Origin: Afipia sp.
GTDB lineage: Bacteria; Pseudomonadota; Alphaproteobacteria; Rhizobiales; Xanthobacteraceae
Length of the DNA stretch: 6,205 nt
Direction: 5' to 3'
Assembly (NCBI GenBank): GCA_026400415.1
Contig: JAPLPA010000237.1
Coordinates: 1 to 6,205 of the forward strand
Shown: piece by piece, positions 5,201-6,205 of the stretch
Numbering within the stretch: position 1 is the first letter of the stretch
Layout: every line of letters begins with the position of its first letter
Translations under genes and position numbers: made by a program
Notes under the pieces: model-generated
Seen by the model: the letters and a program-made list of their open reading frames with translations, nothing else
What the model was told of the DNA's origin: nothing
The model's database searches: none

Positions 5201-6205
5201 TCAAGCACTCCCAACGCGGGGGCTCTTCATCGATCCTTTGAACGATTCAGGGGGAGGTCCGCCTGTCGCCCAGTCAAGAAGTTCGACCGTATGCACGACA
5301 GGGAAAGACTTTCCATCACCGTTCGAACTCAAACCAATCTGTACCATGCATCCGATGTTGCCTGCGGCGACAATATCCGGCCTGGTCGATGCGATGTTGG
5401 CGATCTTTCGTTCGCGCAACTTCATCGCAATGTCGGGCTGGAGGATGTTGTACGTTCCCGCCGAACCGCAACACAGATGACTCTCAGGCACATCTTTTAC
5501 CACGAATCCGCTCTTGGAAAGCAATTCTTTCGGAAGCTGTGTGATTTTCTGGCCGTGCTGCAGGGAGCATGCGGAGTGATAAGCGACGACGAGATCGTTG
5601 TTGTTCGATGGCCATGCAATATCCAGACTTCCCAGATACTCGGTCACGTCCTTCGCAAGCGCTGATACGTGCACGGCTTTTGCCGCGTAGACCCGGTCCT
5701 CTCGCAGCATGTAGCTGTAATCCTTGATGGTCGTGCCGCAGCCCGAGGTCGTCACCAAGATTGCGTCGAGCCCGTTCCTGTCGGCTTCATCTGTCCACAA
5801 CTCGATATTGGCCCTCGCCCGCCTCAACGCATCATCGTCGAGACCCATATGGTGCGTGAGCGACCCGCAGCATTGCTCGTCCGCAATCAGCACCACCTCG
5901 ATACCGTAACGGGTGAGCAGACGGATCGCGGCCTGGTTGATTTCCGGCGCAAGCACCTGCTGTGCACAGCCTTGAAGCAGCGCCACGCGACCGCGCTTGT
6001 GACCTTGGGCGGGGAACACGTTCCCGCCACGCGGTCCCGCAGCTGGCAGAGAGCGCGGGGTCAGCGCCAGCATAGCGCGAACACGGTCGAAAAATGTCGG
6101 CGTCGTGCGGCCTTGCGGCCGCGAAGGCAACAGTTGGGTGAGCGGTTTGGCAAGCCCGGCCAAAATCATGCTCATTCGAAACAATTTCGGACTGGGTAGG
6201 ACAAT
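5201..6205 (-). CDS. glcF: Glycolate oxidase iron-sulfur subunit GlcF, C-terminal part
   Basis: Iron-sulfur subunit of the membrane-associated glycolate dehydrogenase complex (GlcDEF), which oxidises glycolate to glyoxylate and passes electrons to the respiratory chain. 334 residues are visible and the frame is open to the right edge, so the N-terminal ferredoxin-like 4Fe-4S domain (CxxCxxC motifs, about 100 residues in the family) lies outside. TTG 6184 and ATG 6175 are internal codons, because upstream residues (IVLPSPKLFR) continue the family alignment. Both Cys-rich CCG domains are intact, counted from the edge: Cys80, CCG at 112-114 and Cys156; then Cys213, CCG at 245-247 and Cys286. The C-terminal segment VVHTVELLDWA is typical of the family. 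glcD and glcE would be expected further right. The lysine-rich gene follows by 40 bases. Related Cys-rich subunits (LutA, GlpC, Hdr) are alternatives, but length and sequence favour GlcF. Confidence 0.93.
   Translation of the reverse strand: MVLPSPKLFRMSMILAGLAKPLTQLLPSRPQGRTTPTFFDRVRAMLALTPRSLPAAGPRGGNVFPAQGHKRGRVALLQGCAQQVLAPEINQAAIRLLTRYGIEVVLIADEQCCGSLTHHMGLDDDALRRARANIELWTDEADRNGLDAILVTTSGCGTTIKDYSYMLREDRVYAAKAVHVSALAKDVTEYLGSLDIAWPSNNNDLVVAYHSACSLQHGQKITQLPKELLSKSGFVVKDVPESHLCCGSAGTYNILQPDIAMKLRERKIANIASTRPDIVAAGNIGCMVQIGLSSNGDGKSFPVVHTVELLDWATGGPPPESFKGSMKSPRVGSA

Noticed and set aside
4679..5665. A long plus-strand open frame (328 codons) with a Phe/Asp-rich stretch
   Set aside because: It is the antisense of the lysine-rich gene and of glcF. 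The Phe-rich part is the reverse complement of Lys codons, there is no family-like sequence, and glcF is clearly the coding strand.
1..6205. Mobile element, CRISPR array, tRNA or defence system
   Set aside because: No transposase, integrase, terminal repeats, regularly spaced repeats or tRNA-like fold was seen; the genes are ordinary transport and metabolic families apart from the lysine-rich protein.

Overview
The window reads as chromosomal DNA of an alphaproteobacterium, most likely order Hyphomicrobiales near Bradyrhizobium, Afipia or Rhodopseudomonas. This is inferred from the style of the proteins: a TorF/Gcw_chp porin, a YddA/BclA-type fused ABC transporter, an HPP membrane protein and a lysine-rich histone-like protein beside glcF. 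No rRNA or other strict marker is present, so the genus is not fixed.

Layout from left to right. Positions 1-742 (minus) hold the N-terminal 247 residues of a lactate/glycolate permease that runs off the left edge. Positions 743-967 are the divergent intergenic region between that permease and the next gene, and contain a perfect 7-1-7 palindrome. Positions 968-2713 (plus) encode a fused permease-ATPase ABC exporter/importer. Converging on it is an HPP-family membrane protein (2753-3298, minus). Upstream of the HPP gene on the same strand is a TorF-family outer-membrane porin (3350-4360, minus), which ends in a strong intrinsic terminator at 3297-3331. A non-coding stretch (about 4361-4709) contains the porin leader with two adjacent small hairpins. 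At 4710-4740 lies the likely terminator of a 126-residue lysine-rich protein (4780-5160, minus). Forty bases upstream of that gene ends glcF, the iron-sulfur subunit of glycolate oxidase (5201-6205, minus), whose N-terminal part lies beyond the right edge.

How the genes may work together: GlcF (2-hydroxyacid oxidation) and the LctP/GlcA permease (2-hydroxyacid uptake) belong to the same physiology but are about 4.5 kb apart and in separate transcription units, so any joint role is inference. The rest of the window is dominated by envelope functions: one outer-membrane porin and three inner-membrane transporters or putative transporters. I see no CRISPR array, insertion sequence, tRNA, phage gene or recognisable defence system. 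The least ordinary items are the lysine-repeat protein after glcF, the BclA-like ABC transporter, and the odd arrangement of the HPP start inside the porin terminator tail.
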